Positions 43,801 to 58,800 of a DNA stretch of 64,000 nt are shown piece after piece; the first letter of the stretch is position 1; each line of letters starts with the position of its first letter. The stretch covers positions 23,002,600 to 23,066,599 of the forward strand of contig NC_079907.1 of assembly GCF_024868665.1 (NCBI RefSeq), given 5' to 3'. The notes beneath the pieces are model-generated. The model had not been told where the DNA came from. It ran no database searches and worked only from the letters and a program-made list of their open reading frames with translations. The position numbers were made by a program, and so were the translations under genes. This DNA is from Triplophysa rosa (taxonomy: Eukaryota; Chordata; Actinopteri; Cypriniformes; Nemacheilidae).

Positions 43801-46800
43801 CAACAGACATCACAAATTAAAAAGACACAGTTCAAATGTCTCTACGGCACGTTGTGGGTCAATTCACAGTATCAAATGAATCGAAACATGCGGGCGTCTT
43901 CAGTGCTGTGTGCTAGGACAGTGTGTCTGCGTGGCCTCGGGACATCTGCAGATCTCCTTAACACCTCACAAAGACTCTACTAAGAATGGCCGGTGACCTA
44001 CTAACACTGGCATGCTACATTAAACCTGGCTAATCCATAGAAAGATCAGTACACAAGAGTACACAAGAGAGAGAAAGATGACAACATGACAGAGATGACA
44101 TCTACGGTCAGGTCACACCACAGGCAATCACAACAGCTCATGCAACTAAGATCATACAAGTGGAAAGTTTTACAAACTAGGCTCGATCTCCACGCCGGGG
44201 GCCACTTGGGGCCTAGCACCCTGACTGCCTTCACCTCCATCAGTCCTCTTACTCCTCCTCCTGTCTCTGCCGGACTGCTCAACCTGTGACCTCACGTCTC
44301 TAGCAGACCTGGATGTACCGGAAGGCTGCGGCGGCTCTGATAAAGATGTGCTCCTTGACGTGCTGCTTTCTCCATCCTTATCATATGCCTGCATTTTTTT
44401 CTCCTGGCAGTTTGGAAGCTTAACTGCACCACTATGTTTGGAGCCACTGCTAGAGCTTTTGGCCACCTCGCATAAAGGCTTCTGTCCACGTGTACTGCCT
44501 GATCTACTAACTGGGCTTGGTTTTATCATTTTCTTGGTAGCTGTTACTTTGGTTGTCTGCGCTTTATCTCTCTGGTTGCTCTTACATTTCCCTACTGGTA
44601 TGGAGCTAACATTTTTTACCTTCATCACTGGGATTCTAGATTTAGGCTTCACACCTGGGAATGGATCTAATCGATTCCTGGCAACTGGTTTGAGCTTTCT
44701 TGAACATGTAACGGTATCGTTTTTAGAATGAAATGATGAATGAGCTGCTCTCACCGGCAACCTGGACTTTGGTATCTTTATTTTCATGTCACTGCACATT
44801 TTGGGGATATTATCATTGCTAAAAGTGTCCATTTTGACTGAATCATTACACGGGTTAACGTCTTTACTTGCGCCAGGATGAGACATTGACAACTGATTGC
44901 TTTTTACACTGCTGTGTTGCAAGCAATGAGTTGCCGTATTTAAGGCCTCAACATTACTCTGATCGATATTTGAATGATCGCTGTTTTTCTGGAAATATAT
45001 TTGCGGCTCGGCCCCTAAAGAGCCTGTTCTTTGATCGTACTGGCTTTCTCGACATGTTTCTGGTCCTTTTTGATGAGTCCCTACTGTTTGACCTTTACAA
45101 CTATCCCAATCTACACAAACAAGATCCTTCCTCTCGACACTGGCAGATTTGAGCCCTACTCTAAACGAGGAACATAAATTAGAACTGACTTCTGAATATG
45201 GGGGAGGCTCCATGTCGTGAGATGTGCCCGAGCGGTCAGTGCATATCTGAATGATATTGTATGATATGACTGTGTTGTCCTCCAGCTTAACTTGTGCTCT
45301 TTCTACTATCTGTGGATTGGAGGTAACCAAAGTTGGTTTTCTCACCCCATCCCCTATCCTCCCTCCCAATGTATGCTCACCAATCTGAAAAAACTGGAGC
45401 CTCTCTTCCAAAAAATCCCGCTTGCTCATGTCAATCGCACCGCTGCGGGTCATCTCAAACATCTTCCCTTCGTGAAAGGGGAAAGGGTTTGGCTCGCTAG
45501 TTGGTGTGCTTTCATCGGTCGGGGTTCTCGCAGGAGTTGTGTCAGGGGTTGTGGCTGTAGACTTGTCGTCTGCTGCTAACCCAAAAGGCTTGGGCTCGTC
45601 GTCTTTAATTCTAGCATCCACAACTTCATCTTCTCCGCCTTTGCTTGACCAAGGATCAAATCCTTTTGTTGCAACAGTTTTGAAAGGAGTATTAAACTCC
45701 TCATCAAGCTTGTAGCTAAAGTACGTTTCCGACAAACCGTGATCGGAATGCTTCCCGTTTCTTTCATTGTCTTCACCATTTCTTTTGTTTGAGGGATCAG
45801 TGTTGGCTTTGGTCTTTTTGCTCTCCTCAACTGGTGATTCTTCTTCAATGACTTCAAGTTTACTCTGGCAACGGTCACTTGGCCTTGTCAAATTATCTGA
45901 TGACCAAACATCTTTTCTGTTCTCATTGGGGAAGCCAATCGGTTTGGTGAAGTGTTCACTTAGACCGTCATCCTCATCCTGAAGTTCGTAGCCATCCAAA
46001 GAGTCGATCTCTGTAGCATCTGTGTCATGTGAGAACTCTGCAGTTGTTGCTATTGAGCAATCTGTGATAGACTGATCATTGCCATTTTGTTCATAATCAT
46101 CATCATCTTCTTTTGCGTTACCATTTGCCCCTAGTTCTTTGCGATGCCCATTATTGTCATGCTCTTTTAATTGGCTTTCTTTCTCAATTTTGTCCCCATC
46201 CATCTTAAAGGTATATTTCTTTGTTGGTATGGGTTTAAAGACTGATTCCTCCTCACTTGAATCGCTGTCATTAGCTCCTAGGGGCACAGGAGATGGTGGC
46301 TGGACTCTTATTATAGGTTCGGTGAGGAGACGTTTATCACGCGCCTCTTGGAGATTCACTTCCATCATCTCAGTCTCAGCCTCGGAAGACGGAGTCGACC
46401 CCCTTTTCTCAGGCTGTGATGAATCTGAGTCTAATGGCGGTGGAGGAGGAAACTCAATATATGCAACTCGTTTGTCTTTTGACTCTGTGCCAGTTTCTTG
46501 TTTGCCACTGGTTGTTTTTTCTGCTTTGAACTCTTTGAAAGAAAAATGTTTTCCCTGCTCGCTACCTTCCGACTCCTCTGAAACCTCTGCTATTGGGCTA
46601 GCAATACCTGGCATAAATGCAATAAAAGAGTCAGGGGTTCTTGAAGTGAGATCATAGCTGACCTCTTCTGAGCTTGGGGTATCTGGAGTCATTGGACTTT
46701 TGCCAGAGCTATCAATAAAAGAGAACTGCTCTAAAGTGTCGTCATCAGGGCTGCCTTGAGGAGATGGGGGCTGTTTTTGTCTAACCGTGTAAATCGTTCT

Positions 46801-49800
46801 ACTTTCTGAGCTGACCATCTTTTTGAATGTGCCATTTGCTGCTCCTGATGTATCTTTCTCAGACTGTTTTGCCACTTGAACACTTACGTAGACTGGTAAC
46901 GTTTTTAACCCTTTAAAACTTTCTCTTGTTGTAACTGTTGATATTTTTTCCACTGGGCTCATGTCATTTCTACCTTCTGCAGAAACCTCTTGAGACTTCT
47001 TTGTTGCAGATTCCTCTCTCTGTAACTCTACACGGCCCTGAATCCTTGCTTTGGTCAAAGTAGGTATGTGTGATTGACTCTTTTCAGTTTGTTTACCTAA
47101 AATATCTTGATTCACTTTACTTGTTTGATTAGTTTCAGAGGAACCAGATGCTGTTCTAACAGGAATATGAGATTCTGTCTTTTTCTTAAGGGTCTTGATT
47201 TGGGAGTCATTCCTACTGAGATTATCCTTTGATAATAAAACACCTGTCTCAGTTTTAGTGTCACTTTTTAAACACTGTTGCTCTTTAACATGATCAGTTA
47301 CACTTTGCCTACTTGTAATATGTAGGCCAAGAGAATGAACTTTAGCAGGGCTCTGTGGTGTCTCTTCCTCGCTCTTACGCTCCTTTTTCTCAAAAAATGA
47401 TGATCTGGATTCAATGGTTTCTGATTTGGGAGAGATTCCAGGCAACGATTTTTCACCTGCCTGCTTTGAGACAACCGCCCTTCCTTGAAAACCTTGAGCT
47501 TTGCTACTCTCAGTGGCTAGTTTATTTGTATTGGTTTCCGTTAATTTTCTAGAGGGTGTCTGTTCTTCATCTGCCCTTTTTGAACCAGCTAAAGACTGAA
47601 ATACGGGCAATTTACTTTCTGGTAATTTTTTGACCGGTTGTTTTGATTGTGCTGTATCCTGTTTCTGTGCTTCCGTTTCAAACTTTTGTCGAAAAGAGCT
47701 CACTTTGGAGGTCTTAACTGGGACTGGGGGGCCTGCATTGCCTGTCTTTGCTTGTTGAGGAGCATCGTCCTGTTTTGATTTATCCTCACTGAAGCGCGAC
47801 AGCACATGTCTCTCGGGACTGTTTGGCAGACTTGCACTTTTTCTTTCGTTTGTACTGCCAAACAGCTTCTGCCTGCCTTTATCCCAGTCGTCAGCTGTAC
47901 CCTTTAGTTTTTTTTCAGGAGTGTTGCACATGGAACTAGGCCCTGACCGTGTCTCCTTAGAAAGTCTCGCTGGTTTCTTTTTCTCTGGCGACTGAAGCTC
48001 ATCGTTTAATTTTTCTGTCTTGTCTCGGAAAAACTGTGAAACCTCACTCAGTTTTTCCTCTGCCTCTTTAATAGTTCGATCTACTCTGTCTTCGTAAATG
48101 AGTTTCTCTCTATTCCTGTCCTGTCTATCCTGGGTGAAACGCATCCAGACCGCATGTTTAGGGCTACCAGGATCAGTAGTGTAATGTAATACTGTTACTT
48201 TGTCATACTGCTCATCTTGTTGCGAAAATTTACCTGATTTGTCTGATGCATCCCTTGCTGACCTGAACTTGGACTCCTTCCTGGGGCCAGCTACTTTTTC
48301 TCCATAAAAGCCTTCTGCCCCTTGCACATCAGCACTTATGCTATGTGACTGGTCTGCCACCGAGTCCTCTGTGTCAGAATGTGATATGTCTAGTTTTTCT
48401 GACAGCAACATTTTCTCAGCAAACCTGTATGACTCCCCTCTTAGCTCAGAAAGCTCATCGTCATGATACTCAATAGAATGCTGGCTTAGGAGCTTTAAAG
48501 CTTTGTATGATTCATCGGCAATGAGCTGAGCTGAACTGGGGCGACTCTCTTCCTCTTGTGAGACAGGGGTATTCACTCGGGATGTGTCTAAGAAGAAAGG
48601 CAGTGACTCTTCAGCAATAAGTTCATCCTCATCTTGAAGGGCCTCATAATCACCCTCAACCTTATCAAAAAGCTCCTTAAGACCTCGCTCACCCTTACAT
48701 ATAAACTCTGGATGCTTTTTCGTCTCCCTGATTATGACTTCAGTTGGGTCACATGTGTTGCCCTTTTCTATGTGTACCTCAATTATTCTCTCAACTTTGG
48801 GCTTTTTGTCCTTTTCAAGGAACCGTGGGGACAGCTCGTCTCCTTTAATGGAGTCTTGGCTAGCTTTGTGCTCAAATAAGCCAGCCAGTTCTTTGGAAGG
48901 GTCTCTTCCAGACTGAAAAGCTTTCATTAGGTCTTGTACTGACATTGTTGGTTCTTCAGTTCTCTCAGAGCCGATGTCTTTTAGCTGAGGTTTGTGGTAG
49001 ACCATTCGAGTTGTAGTGGTAATATGGGTCTCTTCTTTGACGCATGCCAGCTCATCTGAGTTGACTTTCATCTGCAGGGCCTTTACCTTGTCTTTGATGG
49101 AGCTAACTGCCACCTCGGGCTCAGTGCATGCTGGAGGGTTCAAAGCGGCAGCCTCGTCCATTAGAGGTTCACGGGCCTCCTCAGGATGCTCATAGCTCCT
49201 GATGACGTGAACAACTTCGGTTCTGGTTTCTGTTATGACAGGGGGAATAGGCATATCTGTGAAGGGGGGTTTGGGCCCTGTGCTCTCTGCGCTTTGCGGG
49301 GCCGACGGGGTCTTTTCGCTTCTAGTTTCGAAACCACTATCTGAGAGTGGACTCTTGTCTTGTTCATGGGAAAAGTCATCAGGGGATTCCAAGATAGCAT
49401 CTGTGCCACTATAGGAGTCGGCTAATTTACTCAAATCTTTCTCTGAGGGAGAGGTTCGCATACCTGTGGGAGGCATTTTCAACTTGTGCTCGGGTTTTAT
49501 GGTGCGCTTCTGTTTTTCCTCTCCTTCCTTTTTTATTTCATCATATCTGCTCTTAACATTAGCCATTTTGGAGATGGAACTAGCACCTATATCATTCACT
49601 AAATAATCAACCATTTTAGCTAAATCGAGATCATTGTCTGTCACTGATTGCGGTCCGACAGGTAGGGCCTGTTCGAATGTTGGGAGGGATCGCAGGGCAT
49701 TCTGCCGTGCCTCCTCAATTTCATCTTTGGAGAACTCTTCCCACTCGTCCTCCGAGGCTCTGTCTTTACTTGAGCTTCTCGCCTCACTCAGGACATCCTT

Positions 49801-52800
49801 TGTGAGAATTTCACTAACTTTGACAAGGTCTTTTTTAACTTTCTCAACCAATCTGAAAGGTTCCTCATCCTCAATCTTAGACTCTTTAGAAACATGTGAC
49901 TGAAAGCTTTTGGCTGCACTAGTGGGGTCGGTTTGTAAGATTGCAGTCATTCTTATCAAATCTTCCTTCATATCTGCCACGTCCCTAAGAATCTCTTGAC
50001 TGGATGCCAGCGTGGGTGTGGCAGCTGCTTTGAGGGCTGCAGGGGAAATAAACAGTGAGGGCTTTGGGGGTTTCTGTCTAGATGTAGAGGACTGTGCTTG
50101 AGTGCGTGTCGGTGGTGGGATTGTTATTGTGTCTGGTACTTTCTTCCCCTGGGGTTCAGGGATCACATTGACCACGGAAAATACAGGCACAGTCATGGAA
50201 GTGGATGATATCAAAGTGGTGGGGGTGGCTGGTGATCTAAGGGAATCGTAAACAGAACTTGACAAATTCCCTCTAAAAGGGGAAGACAGAGATCTCAGTG
50301 TGCTATAGTTTGAACCAGCGAGTGTTTTCTCCGCCTCACTAAACGCCGCACCGACACTTTCTGTTGCTGCTTGGGTTGTGGCTTGTATCCGTTCCTGCAA
50401 GCTGTAAGTCCCTCCTGTAAACAGACGGGAGGATGCAGAGGAGGACGAGGGATATTTTAGGGGTGTAATGGATCCGTTTAACAGGACTGTTTCTGTGCTG
50501 TGTATTGTAGGTTTTGTTGACGGTATTGTTCCCCTGGACACATCTGTGGTGGTTAAATTGGAAGACAAGCTTGATATACTTCGAACGTTTGAGGACGCTG
50601 CTGTACTTGTGGGGGCCAGGGCTGACTTGAATGATAAGGCAGAGTATGTATTTGTGGTGGACTTTACAGAATCTGACTGGGTTACTGTGCTGAATGTTTT
50701 CTCTAGCAATGATCCAGGAGATGAAATCAAGTTAGTTCTTGAGGAAAATGACGCAGCAAGCCCCTTAATGGACACAGGATCAGTTTTAGCTGTAGAAGCC
50801 AGGAGGCTGGATGAAACTGGAACTTGGTTTTGGAATTGCTGAAGCACAGTCTTTATGGGAGATGACATAGACCTGTATGTTCTAATGGGTGATGCTATAT
50901 CGCTAACTGACATTGAAGGAGAAACATTTGAAGCTCCGAGGGTGGACTTGATTGGAGAAGTGGAGGAAATGGACCATGCAGATTTTAATGGCGAAGCAGA
51001 TGGCGTGTTGGAAGGTGAACTGGAGAGGGAACCCAGTCCGCATTTTGTTTGCCCAGGGACGGTAATAGGAGCAGTCGACCATGCCTGGTAAGATCTTGTT
51101 GAAAAGACAGGTTTGTGAGCGTAACCAGCAGGCAGTGTTCTTGTTGTACTTCTTTCAACTGTTTCTTTAAACAGACAAATGAAATCCAACAGAAAGTCAA
51201 CAAAAATGGTGAAAAAAACAGAGAGACCAGAAGGAAAAAATTGGTCAGTGGCGTTTGTCTTATAAAGAGGTACAACAGCAGTTTTTGTGATGTGAAATGG
51301 AACTGAAGATGGGGATGGTGCCAAATTAAAGATGATCCAAAGACATCCATGGTCCACAAAACAAAACTAAAAAACCAACAAAGCCCACGCAAAACGATGA
51401 CAAGAACAAAAAAACACAGAACGTAAAACGGCAAGACAAATGCACAGGACCACAGCAAAATAATTTCACTTTTGACTTTCGATGTGCTATATTCTCCTGT
51501 GACTGACTAACCTCAGTTACTACCGTGCCTTTTATCTGTTTGGTCCAAAACAGGTCTATTCCCAATTTGGGTCTTTCGAAGATTCCAAAAAAAAAACATC
51601 TTTGTTCCTGTGCTACAGCAAAACATATTAGGGCAAACGCAGGCTAAATCCGCTTAAAGTTCATAATATCTATGCATGTCATGCAGGTCTGAGTAACCTC
51701 GGTGACAGGCAATTCAGTGCAAACTGTGACAGCCCCAGAGAGAATCTACCTGTGGCTCTCCATGCATTTCCGCCAAAAATAAACCAATTCTGCACAATCA
51801 CAAAGCCAAAAGGAGCAAGACTGGTTGTAAAGAGATATATCAAAAGAAAATGATGTTTACTTTGATGCCATACTGCATGAATAAGTCAGTCAAAGTAAAA
51901 TGCTATGAGGGTTGCAATACATTATTCTGGTCAGTGGGGAGAAATGGAACAGACCGATGAAATAATATCACAAGCACAAGGCAGGCACGGCACACCAACT
52001 GAAATACCAACATTTGACATGCAAACTTAACAAGAAGATAAAAACAAGCATGTGGACTGTGGTTTATGTATGGCAAGAATGTGCAGATAACACAACGTGT
52101 ATGTGATATATATCATATTTAATGCTTCCAATGCTTTGGTTTCTCAAACATTAGTGAAAACATCACACTCACTCATTCCAGGCTCGGTCAGATAGCTGTA
52201 GCGCTTACGTAAGGCTAGGGATGCAAAGGTATGACGTCGTTCTGGTTTTTCACTCTGCAACAACAACAACAAAGATCCTATCAGTTCCTCCAGTAACAGC
52301 CCTAACATCATTACAGCTCTCCTGGAGCTAATGTGCTGTTTCTGTCATTATATTGTGTGTAATATTGTTCTTATTATTGTGTGTTCTATGAGACAAAAAT
52401 GATTATGACAACTATACAGGAACAATGATTTGATCATGATTTAGTAAAGTGATGAAATACTGAGATTGGTCGGGCTGTAGGCTCTCTTCAATCGTTAATA
52501 TAAAGCAACGGATTTAAGGTTATGAAACAGGAAGAAAAACGTTCTATATTATCCTGTTACGAAACAAACAAACAATGGGCTTTATTTATGAAACATAAAT
52601 AAGTGGACTTCTGTGTAAATCGTATGCTGCACCGATTGATGTGAACTGTAATGTTTTTTTTCTGAACATGTATTTCTCAGCGATTTACACAGAAGTTTGT
52701 TCTGCTTGTGTTTTTCATGATCAAAATCACGTTGACAGTCAAGGCATCAAAGAATACGCCTGCAGAATATGACATGCAGCACACCTAGAGCGCATTGAAT

Positions 52801-55800
52801 AGAATAAGCGCTGAGACCAAGCCGTCTAACAGGAGAAACCCAAAGCTAAAGCAACTAGCACACCACATGGAGATGAGCGCCATTACCTCTTCCTCAGGAT
52901 CTGAATCCGCATCCTTTCCGTTCCCAAGATGCATTGCAGAAACAGAGGGGATAACATAATGTAGAGCAGGGAAAGAAACGTCAGGATGTGAAAAAAGCCG
53001 TTTGAGAGCACACCAACGTAAAGCCACAGCGACCAAACATAAAGGGGTGAAACAAAACAAAGGCACAAAGCAGAAGCTGTTTGGAAAAAGCACAAGCTTG
53101 TGCGCCTTCAGCCAAAGCGTGATCCAAATCAACCGTGTGATTTGGGTCGGTCACAACCACAACATCAACCTAACAGAAGCTTGAAACAGATAAAAGACAC
53201 ACTCAGGCAGTCTGAGCCAAGTTAAACCTTCAGTGATTAGAACATCGCTGAGTCTATCTGTCCTGAGTATGAAGATGGCATGATATGAAGCACATGACCG
53301 CTGGTCGCTCGTACCTTTTTGAGTCCTGGCAGTGTGATGTTTAAATTACAGATAGGGGTCTGAACCAGCCCCTTGGAGGTTTTGGCTTCTCTCAGGAAGG
53401 ACAGACGGCCACACGGCTCCTGGCTGCTGTCTCTCACCTACAGAGGACAAATGAATGTTACTGGATCTTCACGCCACAAACTGATTGATTTTGCTTAGTT
53501 GAAACAAACATTGCTTGTTTAGATTCTCGGTTTCAAATATCGACGACACACAAAACAGAGTAAACACAATGGGCCTCATTCATGAAACATTCGTAAATAT
53601 ACGAGTAAACTCTGAGTAATTTGCGCGCAAAACAGACCTTCCCGAAAACTTTCATACGGATTCACAAATACTTCGTAAACGTCAGATTTCGTAGTAAAAT
53701 GTGTCTATGTTAATGAGTTCCGTTCACAATTAGCATAATCCCCGACCTATGAATTACTCCTACGCAAATTACGTATCTAGGAATGCTGGAATCTCTGGAC
53801 TGGACTGGATCTGGTTTGGCTACATTATATTGTATAAATGCATAAGAGACTTATAGGCTATAGTAGCCCTGGAACCCAAGACTGGTTGCCACTGGAGCTA
53901 AGCAGGGTTGAGCCTGGTCAGTACCTGGATGGGAGACCTCCTGGGAAAAACTAGGTTGCTGCTGAAAGAGTTGTTACTGAGGCCAGCAGGGGGTGCTCAC
54001 CCTGTGGTCTGTGTGGGTTCTAAATCCTATGATGTCCTTCGAATAAGAGTAGGGGTGTAACCCCGGCATCCTGGCCAAATTTGCCCATTTGCCTCTATAC
54101 ATCATGTCCTCCTAATCATCCCCATATGTACTAATTGCCTTCGTAACTCTGTCTCCTCTCCGCTGGTGTGTGGTGGGCGTTCTAGCACATGTAAAGCGCT
54201 TTGAGTACTCAGAAAAGCACAATATATATTTAATGAATTATTATTATTATTATGGGTTAATTGCACAAGATGGCGCCAGTGAGCTTTCGGGACGCCAGGG
54301 TCAGCAGACTTATTTCCGGTTGTATAACACTATGGAGTTGTCATATCGCTGATATATTACTTTCTTTTTATATAAAAAACACCCATATTTACCGGCTCAA
54401 AATCCTCCTTTTCCCACTGTGTTATACGACCGGAAATTAGTCTGCCGACCCTGGCGTCCCGAAAGCTCACCGGCGCCATCTTGTGCAACTAGCGAATTAG
54501 ATCCACACATTAATGTAAGTGTTAAAGTGACAGTAACCTAATAAAACCCACTGCTGTCTGTATCCTTATGCTGCAGTCAGACTTGACTTTGAAAATGCGA
54601 AATTAGTCCGGACGGTGGTGTGAAAATGGGCGGGAGCGTTTCCTCCGTTTTTGAACTTTTCTGTACCGAGAGGTCACGCTGTGACATTTTGATCTTCTAC
54701 TGGTCTCACGCACTCACATGATGCGAATTCACAGGTCAGAGTTCACCAAACTTGAACTTTGCTATGCAGCGAAATATCTTCGGACGGGCTTGCGTTTCCG
54801 GTCTGACGCATTCGCATGCCATTGAATGGAAGTCAAGTGTGACCGCGGATTTATTGGAAAAAATAGCACCTTAGTAGCACACTTAAGGCATAATAGTTAT
54901 CATTATTAAAAAACAAATATATAACCTGAAATTCAGTCATTTTGGTTGCAAAAATCACAAATGAAAAATCAAATCCTGGCAGGACTGCGAAAGATGGCAC
55001 AAACATTTTATATTGGTAGCTTTATGGTTTTCATCACGTATCTACAGGTAATATCATGGTAAAAACTGTCCTACCTTCACACAGAACGGGAGTCTGTTTT
55101 CTTTAAATGCGTAGAAGTTAAAAACCAGCTGCTGTCCAGATTTGGTGAGCGGAGCCAAATTGCCGTAGCAGTCCACATGAATGGGTTTCCCTTCCAGCAC
55201 CTTTCAAACAAACAGATGTTCACATGCAACACGAAAAAACGTCTTCAACATGATCAGACGACAGGTTACACTCTCGATGCCACAGATAACGATACCTCGA
55301 TGTCTTTGCTCCTGGCCACCTCCTCGAAGTTCTCCTGCTGTTCCAGAGTTTTGTCCACTTTATCATCCGTCATACAGAAGCACCGCAGGCTGGACTCCAC
55401 GGGGTCGTTCATTTTAGCAAACACCACAAACTTGGCCATGTAGGGCACACAAATGAGCTCTCTGTAGAGCTGAGTGGCCAAACCCACCGTCTCAGGGATC
55501 TGATGACAGTCTGCCAGCCAAAACCTGGAGACACAAAGTTCGTAATGCGATCAGAGATGAATCCAGAACAGGCAAGAAGACTTTCTGAGATGATGTTCTG
55601 GTACCTGGCAGATACGTTTGTGGTGAAAGACACACAGTCATTGATGAAAGTGAGAGGTGTGGTGCCAGTGATGTCCTCCCACTGAGCCGGCGATGTGCCA
55701 CCTGTCATCACATGTGGATTTAGAGGTTTTTCATCGTTACGCAGTGTTATTGACGACTGCAAGGCGCTCTCACCGGTTATGCTGCAGAGGAGTCGGAGGC

Positions 55801-58800
55801 TGGGTGTAGTGTCTCCCTTGTACCCGTTCATCACTCCCTCTCCAGAGAGAGGAGGCACAGGGATGGTCATGGTGATGGGCTTGTGAAACTTTCTCCTGCG
55901 AGGCTCCACTGTCACTATAGGACTGAAGGTTGCACGATTCCCTACGAAATTCTTCACCACTTCATTTGGAAGAGGTTGAGCCTGTCGAAAGACAGCTGTG
56001 GTCACATATACATATATTCCAATGGTAATCAATCTGCTAAAACAAACACAGTCACTACACGTTTACTCTAGTAAAACGTTTTCCTTCATGACAAAGATTC
56101 AGCATCGTCTGGACGTTTCCATGTACCTGCAGCCCAACTCTGATCTTTTTGGTGAGCGCTCCCTCAGGAAAAGAGGCCTGGACCAGAGGAACCGTCATGC
56201 TGGACAGAACCCCTCCCTCTGGACCCATGTGATTACTCTCCTGTTTGATGCGCGACACCACCGCAAAGTATTGTGGGAAATCCTTTGTGATAATCCTGCA
56301 GATCCGCTTCTTCTCCAGATCTGCTGTGCTGTCCAGCTCTGTCAACAACATCAGCATGAAATCCTTTACTGTTACACACAAGCATTGATGACATACGACA
56401 GAACTTTGTGATGCGGTTGCTAGGGTGGTTGCTAAGGCCAGCTGCCGTGTGGATTTTACCTTCATCCATGCCATTGAGGAGCTCTTGGAGGTCTTGGGTT
56501 TTCCAGTCATAATGATGCTCTTTCCAGGTCTCTCCGTTCTCACTCCTCAGCATGATGAGCTCTCTCTCCTTCCCCCTCATAGAGCCGAAATGAGGGATTT
56601 CCACGATCACAGGGCTGTAACACACACCACAGGCCTTTAACACGGACAGTCTTCGCAAACACAAGAGACGCGGATGAGATGAAGACACACATTCATGTCA
56701 CATCAGTGCAAAAGAGGGGCACTTGGCAAAGGCATCTGATCGTGTTATTGAAGTAAAGACCACCGCTGGCACGAGATTTGTTCTTAAGCACTTTTTTACC
56801 AAGCGTCACTGCTTCATGCTTTGAAAATAAATCCAAACCAAGTAAGATGCAAAATAAAGATGCACTAAAACAAAACTCGTCTTGTTGTTCAGTAAATGTG
56901 TCTTAGAAACAAAAAAACTAGTATTTAAAAAATATTTTGCATTTTTTGTTGAAATGAATTAATCTTGCAAGACTACTTAACGTCATTTACACTTTTTTTT
57001 TCAAACAGCAACAAAAACATTTTGGTTAACTAAGCACACAGTCCCAATACAGGAACAATTTGTTAAAATATTATTATCCCTCTTAAAATAAGAGAAACAC
57101 ACAGTAAATAAATATAGCAAAAATGCACAAAATCTTCCTGTGCATTAAGAAAAAGAATCTTTAAAACCTGCATAAATCTAGCATTAAAAGATGAATTTAA
57201 AGATAAATAATCATAAAGTTGCCAGCAGAGTTATTATAGTTTTGATTTTAGTCAAATTTGTTTTTTTATTTTTAGATTTTTCGTTTTTATGTTCATTTTA
57301 GTTAAGTTTGAGCAATTTATGTATATGCTTTTGTCCTTTTATAATTGATCTGTTTATTTTTTATGTTGCTATATAATATTAATTCATTTTTATTTTAGAT
57401 TTAGTTTATTATTATAATTTTAGTGCTTTAAACTTATTTCAATTTTTCCTTTAGTTAGTTTTTCCCAATCATTTTTAGGTAAATCTTTTTTATTTCAATG
57501 AACAGAAACGTTTACAAAGTCAACTAAAAATAACCTTGGTTGCCAGATATTGAAACAAGTTTTAGTAGATGTTTTAGGTCCATCGGCAGAATTCTTGCTA
57601 TATTAAAGTGTGTTTTGCTTGTTTTAAGAGCATTGTGTTTAACACAGAACTAAATATGAAAAGGCACACCACCGCGCCAGTAAAAGAAAAACAGTATTCT
57701 GATATCCAGCAATTAAACTAGAACATTTGATATATTTTAAAACCAGAAGCTGTCTTTTTACTAAACACGATGGATGAAAATGAGACAATCATGAAATGAT
57801 GGCAGAAATTATCAAACATTGGTACAGAGAAGGTACCGCGAAGAATTTCACGTCTGAACGCTCCACACGCCAAAACCACTACACGTGTGATTTACATTAG
57901 ACGGCTGAAGAATATTCTCAGGATTGGGATGTCTGATACCTTCTCTATAAGTGAAAATCAAAGGGAAGTCTGAGAAAAACACAGGGCTTAGGCAGCAGCA
58001 GACCAACATGCTCAGCCCAGACAGCAGCTGTGAGTCACTTTCAGCCATCGACACGTTCACTGAAAGCGTAAAGGAAGAGATGGAGATGAAGAAAAGGAAA
58101 ATCAGCTTCATGACTTCATTGTGCACACACTCCTACCCAGTGAATTTTGTTCCTCGCGGGCCGAGCTGCAGGATTCGGCTAATGAAGCTCTCGCCCTCGC
58201 TAAGAGGCGGGAGGTTTCGGGGGAGATGAAGCTTACTGAATTACATCCATGCAGCATACAGAGAAACAAAGAGGAGGAACATTTTGAGATTCTATACCCA
58301 GAGCTTAACTTTACCATAGGCACCGCTCACCGCGTGTCAAAGTTCAATGTTCCAAAACCCAGTGAGTTCCCCCGCTCGCTGTCTGATGAGAACATCGTAA
58401 AGCCAAACCCCGAGCGAGACGTGAACCTTTCTCACTTGCAACTTAATTGAAACTAAGCGCTTAATATTCGAACATAGAATGCCAAAGTGTTGGGTGAAAG
58501 AGTGATAGCAACACTTCAGCAATTCCAAAAACAAATCTTAAGGCTGATTCATATTGATCCGAGAAATGTTTGTGTCGGACTTTTGATAATCTTCCCGCTA
58601 CATCGTCCTAGAAATGGACCAAATGAAGGTAAAAAGCATTTGGAGCGATTTTCATGTCGATAATGTGGCCTAAAAACTGCAGATTGAATTGAATTTTATT
58701 TAACATCATTTATAAAACTGTACAAAATAACAAGTATCCCATACACAAAAAACTGTCGAGGATAAAAACACAATAAAGCCAAAGGCTTATTTCCATTGCG

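Larger units (their letters stand above)
53438..55074. other. ank3 intron containing a SINE3 and a large palindrome
   Basis: The SINE3 (53855-54253) and palindrome (54261-54488) lie back to back. The remaining sequence shows no exon I recognise. Confidence 0.5.

Noticed and set aside
44170..44234. C-terminal read-through of the giant ank3 frame
   Set aside because: The donor at 44235/44234 restores the conserved join to the death-domain exon. The residues beyond it are intronic.
51165..51357. N-terminal extension of the giant ank3 open frame with its own ATG
   Set aside because: This part lies upstream of a clear acceptor. The frame joins the preceding ank3 exon in phase at 51164, so the extension is intron.
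57950..58450. Two open frames in an ank3 intron
   Set aside because: Weak composition, no resemblance to known proteins, and no splice phase linking them to ank3.
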